A stretch of DNA of 64,000 nucleotides. Origin: Cymodocea nodosa (Eukaryota; Streptophyta; Magnoliopsida; Alismatales; Cymodoceaceae). The position numbers and the translations under genes were made by a program. The number at the start of each line of letters is the position of its first letter. Position 1 is the first letter of the stretch. The notes below the pieces were generated by a model. It ran no database searches. It was given only the letters and a program-made list of their open reading frames with translations, and had not been told where the DNA came from. This document shows, piece after piece, positions 24,231 to 35,706 of this stretch. The stretch lies in contig CM072339.1 of the NCBI GenBank assembly GCA_036874045.1, positions 12,655,501 through 12,719,500 on the forward strand, written 5' to 3'.

Positions 24231-26151
24231 TGTTAGGAATTTTGTTTTGATGATATATGCTACTTTTTCGACCGGCCTAAGCGGTGGAACGGATGGTCTT
24301 GGCTACTATTCCTCAGGAACTGGTCTTTCAGCAGCCAGCTCTACAACTACAGGTTCTTCAGCTACTTTACTCTATTGCTCCCAGATTGCCCATCGGGCAT
24401 GTCCACCAATATGTCATACAAATCATAATCTAGATTTGCATCGGATCAGTTCTAGGGAAACTTCATTGTTTGTTCATTATTTTATCAGTTAATTTTGATG
24501 ATGAAAAACGTGTAGTTTAATTATTTCTGTAATACATTAGTAGTCTTTTTACTCAAATGAATTTTGGCTAACTGCTATGTACTTAAAGTCTTTTAAATTA
24601 GATTTAGGCAGGTTATTTTGTCTATAGTGTATTGATTAGAGAGTTAATTTATAAGTCACCGAACAAAATAGGACAAATCAGATGGTTAAGCTTCTCTCCT
24701 AGTTTTTCGGACAGTTATATTAGTAACTATCCAAAAAGTATTTATCTTCGATGAGTTAAGTCTTTTTATGTCAGGATATAACTTTTATGGTAAGTATCCA
24801 CAATCCCTTTAGTTTCAGATAGTTAAGGATTTCTTTCCAGATAGTTAGCTGTTTCTCTAATTTAATGTATTTTCAGTTACTTTCTTCTGAAGGACACATG
24901 TTAGTCTCTCATTGCTTGATTTAAGTGACTTTTCGGAAGGTTACGATGTAACTATCCGAAAACTCTTAAGAATCAGAGAGTTACCTTCAGTAAGTATTCG
25001 AAATTGGTTTTTATGCTTCAGATAGTTAATTTTTTTATTATTTCTGACTTAAGTGACTTTTCGAAAGGTTACCTGTGTAACTATCTGAAATGACTTAAGG
25101 ATCGGAGAGTTATCTTTTATAAGTATCCGAAACGTGCCTTCTCTATTGGATAGTTTATTTTTAATATTTTATAATGCTGTTTTAGAAGGACACGTGTTTC
25201 AATTTTAATACATGACTTAAGTGGTCTTTCGGTATGTTAGGTCTATCTATCTAAAATGATTTTGAGTTTCGGCAAGTTATCCTTTTAAGTCTCCGATTTT
25301 CTAAAAGCCTCTGAAGATTTTATTTTTACAGAAACTACAACTATTATTAATTGACTAACCTTTATGGCAAGATATCTTTTGATTGCAGATCTCGACTTTA
25401 TTATGATTGAAGGTTGCTGGAAATGAATTACTGCATAAGGCATCTAACCATTTCAGAATTCTTTCTACCTATGCAAATCACGAAGGAAAAATAAAAAGGT
25501 TAAGGAAAAATTGTCTGCTCAGCAATTCTACAAACATTTTGAAGATTCGTCTGCAGCAAATTCTAGAAGATCAAAAGCTACAGATCAATCAAGAATTCTC
25601 CTCAGAGCTTCTTTGTCAACTCTTCATTGGAGTTGATCTGGTCTTGTGTGTCGTTTTCATTTTGAGTCTGTGACTCTTGGTTTTAAACTGATTTCTCGTT
25701 TGCTTTAAAACCTTAACTCACAAGGGTGTTGCAAGTATACCTTCACAAGGTTAGGGCCTTGGTGAAGAGAGTGAAGTGTGATACTTCACTTGCTCAAGAT
25801 TGGGGTCTTGAGTACACAAAGTTGGTGTTTTGTGTGAGGTTTTTGTTTAGCCTTTAAAAACATCTGTAAGGTTGTTGCTTAGTCTACAAAAGTAACTTGT
25901 TTAAGGTTTGTGCTTAGCCTTAAAAGCCCTTAGTGGAATTCTCGAGGTTGTGGCCTTGAGGAGTGGACTACCCAATTTAGGGAACTACTATAAATCTTTT
26001 TGTGTTCTTTACTTTCTACACTGCAAGTTTTAATTTCAAAATAAATTAATTAGGGTTCATTAGTGTTAACAGCTTCCGAAGTTTTAAAAGCAAAATAAAT
26101 TTTATTAGGATACTATTCACCCCCCCTCTAGTGTGCCATTCGATCCTTTCA
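24231..26151 (+). repeat. C4 copia 5' LTR
   Basis: Starts TGTTAGGAATTTTG and ends GATCCTTTCA, followed at once by a primer site. A CACCCCCCC run lies at about 26119-26126. It contains several CGGATAGTTA and TAACTATCCGAA words in inverted pairs (about 24690-25270) and an ACACGTGT G-box at about 25190. It holds an unusual GC-richer insert at 24253-24482. Length is about 1.9 kb. Confidence 0.9.
24253..24482. repeat. GC-richer insert within C4 LTR
   Basis: A segment visibly richer in G and C than the surrounding LTR, bounded on both sides by the words TTTTGATGAT (24244 and about 24495). It looks like a short foreign piece inserted just after the LTR start with local duplication of the LTR sequence. 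A Ser/Thr/Gly-rich frame (24247-24492, plus) crosses it. I do not recognise a family and do not call it a gene. Confidence 0.5.
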
Positions 26152-26165
26152 AGTGATATCAGAGC
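26152..26165 (+). other. C4 primer binding site
   Basis: AGTGATATCAGAGC directly follows the LTR. It is one mismatch from the initiator methionine tRNA complement. Confidence 0.9.
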
Positions 26166-26203
26166 TAGTTATCTCTGTAATAGATTTAATCAATCTGAGA
26201 TCA

Positions 26204-26550
26204 ATGGCAAAGGGTCAGCATGTACACCGACCTCCACTCTTTGATGGAAATAATTATGGCTTTTGGAAAAATAAAATGACTAATTTTTTAAAATCTATGG
26301 ATGTGAAGGTATGGAGAGTAGTGGTTCGTGGAATACAACTTCCAGATGTTCCTGAAGACATGTGGAATGATGAAGATGAGAAGAAAATTCAAATGGATGC
26401 AAGAGGAATGAATGCACTAACTTGTGCAATCACTACTGATATATACAACAAGATTTCTGCTTGTTCTACTACACATGAAGCTTGGCGTGCTTCAGAAATT
26501 ACATATGAAGGAACAAATGAGGTGAAGGATACAAAAATAAGTATCTTAAA
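26204..26550 (+). pseudogene. C4 copia gag, 3' truncated
   Basis: Starts ATGGCAAAGGG at 26204, about 50 bases after the primer site. An upstream in-frame ATG at 26153 overlaps the primer site and is less likely. The protein has PPLFDGNNYGFWKNKM (DUF4219-like) and QMDARGMNAL, typical of UBN2-type copia gag, and ends around VKDTKISIL, where the 355-bp terminal repeat of the gypsy composite begins. About 116 residues remain of a normal 400 or more. The rest of this element is not seen elsewhere in the window. Confidence 0.85.
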
Positions 26551-26905
26551 TGCATATGCACATTACACATAAATTGCTACACAATTATAAAGCAAAAATG
26601 AAATGTGCATAATATATTGCTTGCTCAATTGAGGATTATTTGATTTCATATCTTAATGATAATTCTTTTAATATATGCATGAAATCAATATATAAATTAC
26701 TTATATCTACACATGGGCTAATTGACTAGGTGTTAATTTAATAAAGGATAAATTTGTGCATTATTGACTATTTAACCAATAAAACATGCATAGTTCTAAA
26801 ATATGATTTTCATGTAATCTTTCATAAGAACATATATAATGATGACTTATAATCCTTAATATGCATGAATTAACATATATAAAATGCACAAATTGATACT
26901 TTACA
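26551..26905 (-). repeat. GS 3' LTR, 355 bases
   Basis: Appears base-for-base identical by eye to 37534-37888 in the same orientation. The minus strand starts TGTAAAGTATC and ends ATGCA. Directly upstream on the minus strand is a polypurine tract, which identifies this as the 3' LTR. The five bases TTAAA precede it at 26546-26550 and also precede the other copy (37529-37533), so the shared repeat can be counted as 360 bases. Confidence 0.85.
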
Positions 26906-26914
26906 CACCCCCAT
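26906..26914 (-). other. GS polypurine tract
   Basis: The minus strand reads ATGGGGGTG against the LTR start TGTAAAG. Upstream lies CTTTGCTAAGGGATTAGCAAAG, cut here as two words CTTTGCTAAG and GATTAGCAAAG. It matches the pre-tract motif before the GF LTR at 43480-43521. Confidence 0.85.
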
Positions 26915-28513
26915 ACCTAGTCTTTGCTAATCCCTTAGCAAAGGACTAAAACTAAACAATGATAACATAAAGCCCATATGAAAATGCACTTATTAAAAAA
27001 TAGAAAACAAAAACAACTAATAAACAAATAACAAAAATAGAGTTAACCTAAGCCACTTTCGTAGAGATCACGACTACACTTAGCATGTGCAGCAAGCCTT
27101 TAAACCCCTAGGTCACCTTAGTGGTGGAGTTGTGTCTCCAAAGGGTTTTCAACAGATATACCCACAAAATCCAAAACAAAACATAAAACAACACAAATGA
27201 AAGACAAAAAACAACAAAACTATGCTCTTGGTTTCCTAATCATGGATAAAGTTGCTTTTAAGTAGTCTTGACCTATTAGCTTCACCTTTATTCAATCACC
27301 TCTCACCTTTCTAGTTTGGATTCAAATAATCATTCAATTTCCATCCTATGAAAGTAAAGTACTATATAAATAAGTGTATGCGAAAATAGCCAAGACTAAG
27401 AAATAACCTACTCAACTCTCTCCAAGTTACCTAGGTAATCCCAAAAATCTATCCTTGAGTCCATTGTCCCTTTATTTTAACTCTCTTCTTCTTCTTTTTC
27501 AATTTTTTTTTTAGATTACCTCCTACTCAAGCACCTTTTTACACGACCACAATCCCTTACTTAGGGGAAAGTTGACTGGTTACTTGGTAGCCTTTGTAAG
27601 AACAAGTAATCAATCTCTCTTCTTCTTCTTTTTTTTCTTTCTTTTTTTTCATCATTTTTCTTGTTTTTCTTTTTCTTTTCTTTTTCTCTCTAGCCCTCTA
27701 CCCTTAAGATTGCCTCCCACATCATTGTGTGGGAATGAGCAATTTTACCTTAGCCCTTTTATTCTACCCTTCTCATAGGACAACCCCAAGGTATATTCCT
27801 AAGTTTTTACCTAAGTTTCCCTTCAAGAAGAGTGGTTCCTTCCTAGTCAAGGCCTCATGTAAGTGAAATACTACATATAAGCTCAAAAATATGGATGATT
27901 ATGAATTTTATTCTTCTCCTCCCCTTAAGGTTCAAGGTTTCTTTCCTAAAGGATTCACTTTTAGGTCTCAATTATACCTAAAAGAACTCTATCCATTAGG
28001 GCCTATGAGCATTTATAAAACAAAATAAACAAGAAAAAGTACAAAATTGAAAAAAAAAAAAAAAAAACTGTCGTCAAACGCCTCTCCCCCATACCTAAAT
28101 TTTGCATTGTCCCCAATATAAAAGAAAGTATTTAGGCAATAAGATAAAAAGCATAAAGACGACAAAAATAAAAGAAACAAACTATGACAAGCAAGGACAG
28201 ATTACACCCCATACCTAGCATGTAATCCATATGCACATTTGTAAAGTTAAATTGTATTATTCCTAAAACATACAATGGAGATTGAGTAGTATGCTGAAGA
28301 AATAATGTTCAATACATGTATCATTCAAATGCATCATACAGAAATAAGGTGAAGAGTGCGTACCTTGCTTGATGAAGGAAAATAATAACTACAAAACTAA
28401 CAAACATATCAAAATAGAAAAGAAATTTATATAAACAGAACTATAGCATGCGATTAAGAATAAAAATACTAACAAAAAGAAATTTTTGTTTTTGTTTTTT
28501 TTTATATATCTAC
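26915..28513 (-). other. Gypsy post-coding spacer
   Basis: No gene seen. It holds a CT-rich stretch (27590-27700), an A-run (about 28047-28066) and a second minus-strand motif GGGGACAATGCAAAATTTAG followed by GTATGGGGGAG at about 28085-28122. A similar motif occurs at 42155-42190. A block at about 27505-27610 resembles C3 7760-7860. Confidence 0.65.
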
Positions 28514-29908
28514 TCATACAAATAGTGAAGGGTTAGTTCCTGAAGTCTCTCCTTGTGCCAAATGCACACCTGCCAAGTGGGGATTTGGTACAGTGTTACT
28601 TGGTAATTCTCCCCGTGCTCTACCTCCATTTGAAGTAGACAACCTATCAAACTTTGCTTCTAATCCCTTAATGATTTGGTCATGGCTAGCTAAAATGGGA
28701 TTTACTTGTCCGCTAACTTGAATTAGTGATTGAATCCCTTTCTCCATTTCAGTAAATCTTTTCTCCAAAGCAGACATTCTATCACTTAAATTTGGCTGAG
28801 TGGGTCCATGATTCTCGGTACGGTTTCCAGGTGCTTCCGGTTGTCGCCACGAAAAATTGGGATGGTTTCTCCATCCCAGGGTATAGTGTGATGACTATTG
28901 GAATGACCTTTGTCCCATACCAATGGCATTGACTTCCTCAAACTGTTGTCCTTGCATTGCAGGGCATTCTTCCATGATGTGCCCAGGAATTCCACATGCT
29001 ATACACTTGACTTCAATCACTTTATCTTTTCCCTTTTGTTGACTTATAATCAGATCTTCTATTTTTTTAACCATGGACGACATCCTAGCTTCCATGCCTA
29101 CCATGGGGTCTACTGTGTGCATTCCCCTTGCCAAAGTTCTGTCAAATGTTCTATCTGATGAACTTTCCATTTCCATTGTTCTCTCAACAAGGTCCACAAG
29201 TCTATCCCATGCACTGACTTCATCTAATCTCATGAATCATCCAGGACATACAGATTCTAACATCAACTTGGTCTAATAATCAAATCCTTCATAGATTACT
29301 TGACACTATCTTGATTTAGGTAGACCATAATTAGGACATCTTGCCACTAGTCTATTGAAACATTCAAAATATTTCCAAAAGGGTTCATTGGTTTGCTAGC
29401 AGATGTTTAGAATAGCATTCTTAGCTTGAATGGTCTTATGCAAATGATGAAATTTCTTAATAAAGACAGCACAAAAATCAGTCCAAGTACAAATTGAATT
29501 AACAGGAAGGGTGTTCAACCATAATTTTGCATCATCTCGAAGGGCAAAAGCAATAAATCTCAACTTTATTGCATCAACAGGCACTTCAGGTAGATTAATC
29601 ATGTTGCAAACATCATTAAAGTTATTCAGAAATGCATATGCATCTTCCTTATCTAGTCCATGAATTCTAAGCAATTGATTGACATAATTCATATGCAATT
29701 GAAATTTATGTCCATCTACTTGTGGCAGCACAAGACAAGAAGGATGGTCATGTATTTGAGGATAGTAGATGTCCTCAAGAGAAGGTAAATGCTGGTTACC
29801 CTGCTGCTCTGCCATTCCTAATGGTTCTCCTAATGTTCTACCCTCTTCTATGGATATACTTCTCACAAGCCTAGAAGTGTGATCTCTCACCCAACCAGAA
29901 GGTTGCAT
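28514..29908 (-). pseudogene. Ty3/gypsy gag with in-frame stops
   Basis: Three open pieces (29396-29908, 28895-29233, 28514-28777) are all in one frame, interrupted only by stops. The first has the retrotransposon gag core (LRFIAFALRDDAKLWLNTLP, WTDFCAVFIKKFH); the second has a zinc knuckle CIACGIPGHIMEEC; the third has LEKRFTEMEKGIQSL and GELPSNTVPNPH, the usual end of plant gypsy gag just before LRSG and protease. Here, however, protease lies upstream (34418-32796) rather than downstream. Several stops fit C-to-T changes of Gln or Arg codons. The N-terminal start at 29908 is not certain. Confidence 0.85.
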
Positions 29909-30092
29909 GCAATAGAAAGATACTTAAATAGCAAGTGTAGAGGAAAATAACACTTACAATGAAGCAACAGTCTCCAAGTCCAACCTACATGTTAGATGAG
30001 TGAGTAGCATGAATCAAATTGCATAATAGAAAAGAAATAAAAGGAATAGAATAACTATACAAGAAAAGAAAAAATAAAGAAAAACTACTATC

Positions 30093-31712
30093 CTATTCAG
30101 CATAGATAGCATCTACTAAATTAATATTCTCTCCTTTACCAAATACTTCTTGCTGCAAAAATGGTTTTAACCGGTGCCCATTTACCTTAAGAATTACCCC
30201 ATTTTTAATGTTCTCTATCTCAACTGCTCCATGAGGAAATGTACTTTTTACCATAAAAGGTCTTATCCACCATCATCTAAGCTTACCAGGAAATAAATGT
30301 AATCTAGAATTATACAGCAATACTTGTTGTCCTACTTCAAAATTCTTACAGAAGAGCTTGCTATCATGAAATACTTTACTCTTTTCCTTAGCTATCCGTG
30401 AATTCTCATATGCCTCTCTCCGTATTTCTTCTAATTCAGTCAATTGAAAATTTCTTTTCTTACCAACAGCCTTTAAATCTAAGTTGAGTCTTTAAATAGC
30501 CCATCTTGCCTTATGCTCAAGCTCTACTGGTAGATGACATGTCTTTCCAAACACTACTCTATATGAAGACATATTTAAAATAGACTTAAAAGCAGTCTGA
30601 TAAGCCCATAATGCCTCATCTAACTTTTCTGCCCAATCTTTTCTTGTCTTTCCAACTATCTTTTCCAAAATTTGCTTAATTTGCTTATTAGCATTTTCTA
30701 CTTGTCCATTGGTTTGTGGGTGATAGGGGGTTGTCATTTTATGGTTTACTCCAAATTTTTTCATTAATACTTCAAAACTTCTATTATTAAAGTGTGTTCC
30801 CTTATCACTAATGATTGCTCTAGGAATGCCAAATCTAGCAAAAATGTTGCTCTTAATAAAATTTATTACTACCTTAAAATCACAAGTCCGTGTGGGAATA
30901 GCTTCAACCCATTTGGACATATAATCAATAGCTAACAGAATATACAAATAACCTCTAGAATTAGGGAAGGGTCCCATGAAATCAATACCCCACACGTCAA
31001 ATACTTCAACTTCAATAATTGGTGTAAGCAGCATCATATTTCTTCTAGTCAATCTTCCCACTTTTTGACAATCTCTACAATTCTTAACATAGAAGTATGC
31101 ATCTTTATGCAATGTGGGCCAGAAAAAACCACATTGAAGAACTTTAGTTGCAGTCTTAATAAGGTTAAGATGACCACCAGCAGGTTGGTCATGACAAAAA
31201 GATAGCACACTATGAATTTCCATATTTGGGATGCATCTCCTTAAAATCAAATCAGGGCCTAACTTATAAAGATAGGGGTCATCCCAATAAAATTCTTTGA
31301 CCCTAGCTAAAAATCTCTTAATATCTTGCCTTGACCAATTGCCAAGTAGTCGTTTTGTCACAAGATAATTCACAATATCTACAAACCAAGGGATTGGAGT
31401 TATAGTCATCAATTGCTCATCAGGAAATGATTCATCAATGGGTAACTCCCCTTGAGGCGTGACAATACGAGACAAGTGGTCGGCAACTACGTTCTCACAT
31501 CCTTTCTTATCTTTTATCTCAATATCAAATTCTTGCAAGAGAAGAATCCATCTAACTAATCTAGCCTTAGCATCTTTTTTAACTAATAAATATTTAATGG
31601 CAGAATGATCAGTGAAAATGATAACCTTAGAGCCTAACAAATAAGATCTAAACTTCTCAAGAGCAAAAACTATAGCTAAAAATTCTTTCTCTGTAATTGT
31701 ATAGTTCAATTA
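30093..31712 (-). pseudogene. Gypsy RNase H and integrase
   Basis: In frame with the RT piece, separated by a TAA at 31710-31712 where related elements usually have Gln. RNase H gives [20 protein letters not shown] and [10 protein letters not shown]. Integrase has the HHCC zinc finger (GGHLNL...CRDCQK), the catalytic blocks [20 protein letters not shown] and [10 protein letters not shown] (D, D, E present), and a C-terminal GQQVLLYNSRLHLFPGKLR. Two more stops lie at about 30489 and 30275. The frame ends DAIYAE-stop at 30093. No chromodomain is recognised. About 185 bases later gag begins, which is abnormal. Confidence 0.9.
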
Positions 31713-32795
31713 GGCTGCATTAAGAGTTTTAGTAGCATAATAGATTACCCTAGGTAATTTATCAATTCTTTGCCCCAACACAACACCAATTGCATAATCT
31801 GATGCATCGCACATCAACTCGAATGGTTGAGACCAATCGGGAGGATACACAATAGGGGTTGAGGTGAGGACTCCCTTAAGCTTATCAAAGGCATCTTGAC
31901 ATTCTCCAGAGAATTCAAACTTATGATCCTTTGATAATAAACTAGTTAAAGGATGGGCAATCTTACTAAAATCCTTAATAAATCGTCTATAAAACCCAGC
32001 ATGACCCAAAAATACTCTTATATCCTTAATAGATTTAGGGGGTGGTAGGTTAGCTATCAAGTCTACCTTGGCCTTATCTACTTCCAACCCATTCTTAGAA
32101 ACAACATGGCCCAACACAATTCCATGTTGCACCATGAAGTGGCATTTCTCCCAATTTAAAACCAAATTTTTCTCTATACATCTTTTTAAAACCAATTCTA
32201 AATTCTTAAGGCACACATCAAAGGAAGAACCTAACACAAAGAAATCATCCATAAAAATCTCTAAGAAGTTATCAATCATGTTCGAAAAGATTCCAGTCAT
32301 ACACCTTTGAAAAGTTGCAAGAGCATTACACAAACCAAAGGGCATGCGTCGGAATGCAAAAGTACCAAAAGGACATGTGAATGTGGTTTTTTCTTGGTCA
32401 CAAGGTGCTACAAGAATTTGGTTATATCCAGAATAACCATCTAGGAAACAATAATATTCTTGCCTAGCTAACTTCTCTAACATTTGATCCATAAAAGGCA
32501 AGGGAAAATGGTCTTTCCTAGTGGCAATATTTAGTTTTCTATAATCAATACACACTCGCCATCCTGTTTGCACTCTAGTAGGGACTAGTTCATGATTGCT
32601 ATTTTCTACAATTGTAATACCAGATTTCTTTGGGACAACCTGAACAGGGCTAACCCAAGGACTATCAAAAATAGGATAAATGATGTCATGATCTAGCCAC
32701 TTAATAATTTCTTTTCTAACCACATCTTTTATGTTTGGGTTTAATCTTCTCTGTGGGTCCCTAGATGGTGTAATGTCATTATTTAAATGAATTCT
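31713..32795 (-). pseudogene. Gypsy reverse transcriptase
   Basis: Open from 32723 and in frame with the pieces on both sides. Motifs appear in order: WVSPVQVVPKKSG, WRVCIDYRKLN, HFPLPFMDQML, FLDGYSGYNQI, FRRMPFGLCNA and the catalytic FMDDF box at about 32241-32258 (both Asp intact), then FLGHAGFYRRFIKDF and the start of RNase H (MCDASDYAIG). A TAA near 32797 separates it from protease. Length and order are normal for plant Ty3/gypsy of the Athila/Tat type. Confidence 0.92.
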
Positions 32796-34418
32796 ATGTT
32801 AACATAAACTAGGGTCAATTCCTTTGATGTCAGCCATGATCCAACCAATGGCCTCCTTATGTTCTTTTAAAATTACCAACAACTTCTCTTCTTGCTCTCT
32901 AGAAAGATGGGAAGACAAAATAGCTGGCAAGGTGTTCTCTTTTCCCAAATAGGCATACTTAAGGTCTTGAGGCAAGGGTTTTAGTTCAAGAGAAGGTGGT
33001 TCTACAATAGATTGTTTCTTAATCTCTCCTAAATCTCTTTCTAAAGGCTCTATGTAATTTAATTCAAAAATATTATCACTCTCACCAATGTCATCATCTA
33101 AGTTATGGATATGTGCTAGATCAACCTCATATTCGATAGGTGGACAATCTTCATCTTCAAATAAACTATAATTTTCTACCCCCTCACCTTCATCCATAAT
33201 GCTTAATAAGCTCACATTAAAATTTTCATTATCTAAAATTTTAACATCTAGGTGAGATTTAAATATATTTAAATCAACCTTAGCATCACCATATGTTATT
33301 TGCATAGACCCATCTCTACATCCTATATATGCATCTGCTGTGGCTAGGAAGGGTCTTCCTAAAATAAGAGGTACATTCTGCTTTCTACCAGGTGAAGGAT
33401 GATTTTCTAAGACAATAAAATATATGGGATAGACAAAATCTTTAATCTTAATCAATATATTCTCAACAACTCCTAAGGAATTTCTAAAAGAATGGTCAGC
33501 TAGTTGAATGAGAACCTTAATGGGTTGAATACCATTAAGTCCTAGGTTCACATAAACACCAGATGACATAACATTTACTCCTGCTCCCAAATCTATCAAT
33601 GCTCTATCAAAATAGGTATCTCCAATTGTACAAGAGATGGTTGGAGTACTTGGATCACTAAACTTCTTAGGTAAGTCTTGACAGAAATAAGCGCTAACGG
33701 ATTTAGCTAAGCACACTTTCATAGGTGTCTTCCTAGCTCGTTTCTTTGTACATAATTCCTTTAAAAACTTGGCACAGGCAGGTATTTGCTCTATTACATC
33801 TAGTAATGGAATGTTAATACTAACTTGTTTAAAGATTTCTCTCATCTTAATATTCTGATCAATATCCTTATGTGGAGTTCTTAATCTATGGGGAAAAGGG
33901 GCAGGTTGACTTTCTAAAGAGATACTTACCTCGGATAACTTACCTTTACCCTTTTTATAACCCAATAAAATTTCATTTTCAGATTCTTTATTTAGTTGAT
34001 TGGATGAACCTAAATCATCTGTAGGAACACTCATCGGTACAAGAGAAGGAGTTTCCTTTTCAAGAATTCTCACCTCTCTCCCGGACCTTAAAGCAACATA
34101 AGTTTCAATTGATTCATCCTCAACCAAGGATGTTGATCTTAAATCTATGTTTTCATAACCATCTATGTCAATGGGGGTACTAGAGGCTTTTGCTAAGTTT
34201 AATAAATCCATAGAGGTGTTAAGTTCAGCAATTACCTTAGCTAAGTTGACTGAAGATTCAACATAGGGAATATTTCCTATAGACTTTTCCATTTTAATTT
34301 CACAACTATAGCTACTAGTGTCATAAGCATCAACATTATAATTTAAATTTGGCATAGATATGCTAACATTAGAACTAGAACATGCACCTACATTGCTATT
34401 TAGCATATAAAATGGCAA
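32796..34418 (-). pseudogene. Gypsy protease and pre-protease region
   Basis: Open for 539 residues. Residues about 100-115 have YVALRSGREV, the motif that in plant gypsy elements follows gag. The protease active site ALIDLGAGVNVMSS is at about residue 276, with the DLGA form usual for Athila/Tat-type elements, and ILGRPFLATADAYI follows. The C-terminal part (PLERDLGEIK, PPSLELKPLP, HKEAIGWIMADIKGI) is the standard linker into RT. There is no gag upstream: 34419-35700 is non-coding leader. The piece ends at a TAA in the linker. Confidence 0.9.
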
Positions 34419-35682
34419 TCAGCATCAACGTGATTATTCAATTTACATTTGGAACATAATAGAGAAATTAATAAACAATTTTTTTTTTTTACTTGAAACT
34501 TAATTTTTCGTAGATTCATTCAGTGACTATTCTATTATCATGCCACTAAATTCTAGATACAAATAGCAAAGCATATATCTCGCAAACATTGTATATAATC
34601 TGAGTTTCATCTAAAACAAGTAGTCATAGAATTTCTAAAACTAAACTGTACTACCTTGGCTTAAAAGTTTTCTACATAAATTCATATAGAATATAAATTC
34701 ACAAATAAATACTCTTCTTAAAGTTAGTTACTTCTAGTTTCTAAGAAAAATCAGAGACAAAAATTGCCAAAACTGAAGTATTAGCAAAATCATGTGAAAC
34801 TCAGATAACTCAGAATTCATAATCTGCAGAACATGTCATTTTAGAAACATTCTCTAGAAATGTATACAAATCCAAATACAACGTATAATACCTTGTTGAA
34901 AAGGTAAACTCATGTAGTTTCATGGAAAAATTTTAAAAATAATTTTTATTCAAATATGTTACTGCAGTTTCAAATATAAGAATTCAGATAAAACTGTTCT
35001 ACACAATAAAATAACCATCCGAAAAATATCAACGAAAATAACTATCCGATTTTCATAATGTTGGTTAAATCTAATATGCCAACATAAAACAAATCACACA
35101 GAAATTTATATAAATCTAAATGAAGCCTATAAATACTCGTTTGAAAGGTAATTTCATCTACTATCTGGAAAAAATCAATGAATTAAATTTTACATACATT
35201 CATAATATCATATTTTCAAAATTCATTAGCAAAAACGTATCCAGAATTCTGCAAAACATCCCTGTATTCTAAGATTTTTATCTTTTAATGTACTAATCAG
35301 AATTTTATGCATAAGTATTCAAAAGAAATCTCAGAAACCGAGTATTTCAGGAAAAATATCATAAAAATGAATTCTAATCTCGTGCACATCAAACAATTTA
35401 AATTTCCAGACAGATAGATTCTATCTTAATAATTTGTACACAAAGATTATCATTACTCCATTAAGCTACTTGTTACCAAATCATAAACTTGAATTAAACA
35501 TGTAACAAGTAATTCAGATAATAAAGAATTGAACACATAGAACGGCCAATACATGTATCCATTTCTTTGCAAACAAACAAAGAAAAATAACAATCTCAAC
35601 AAGAAAACAAATAAAACTAAAACAATTTAAAGGATATTAAATCTTGCAAATCATCTAATAAATCATTTTAAAGCACCAAAAC
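34419..35682 (-). other. GA leader, no gag
   Basis: About 1.26 kb of AT-rich non-coding DNA between the primer site and the protease frame. In a normal element the leader would be followed by gag. I see no gag motif on either strand here. Confidence 0.7.
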
Positions 35683-35703
35683 TCCCTGTCAACGGCGCCA
35701 AAA
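35683..35703 (-). other. GA primer binding site region
   Basis: The minus strand reads TTTGGCGCCGTTGACAGGGA, the well-known TGGCGCCGTTG start downstream of many plant gypsy LTRs. It lies four bases from the LTR end GTTACA. Confidence 0.9.
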
Positions 35704-35706
35704 ACT

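Noticed and set aside
24247..24492. Ser/Thr/Gly-rich 81-residue frame
   Set aside because: It starts in LTR sequence and ends in LTR sequence; the composition reflects the GC-richer insert. No start context or homologue is known to me.
25407..25673. 88-residue frame in C4 LTR
   Set aside because: It lies in the U3-R part of an LTR with no domain and is not conserved elsewhere in the window.
27572..27778. Phe-rich frame
   Set aside because: Translation of a CT-rich low-complexity stretch in the gypsy spacer.
32068..32310. Plus-strand frame across the gypsy RT
   Set aside because: Antisense shadow of the conserved RT coding strand.
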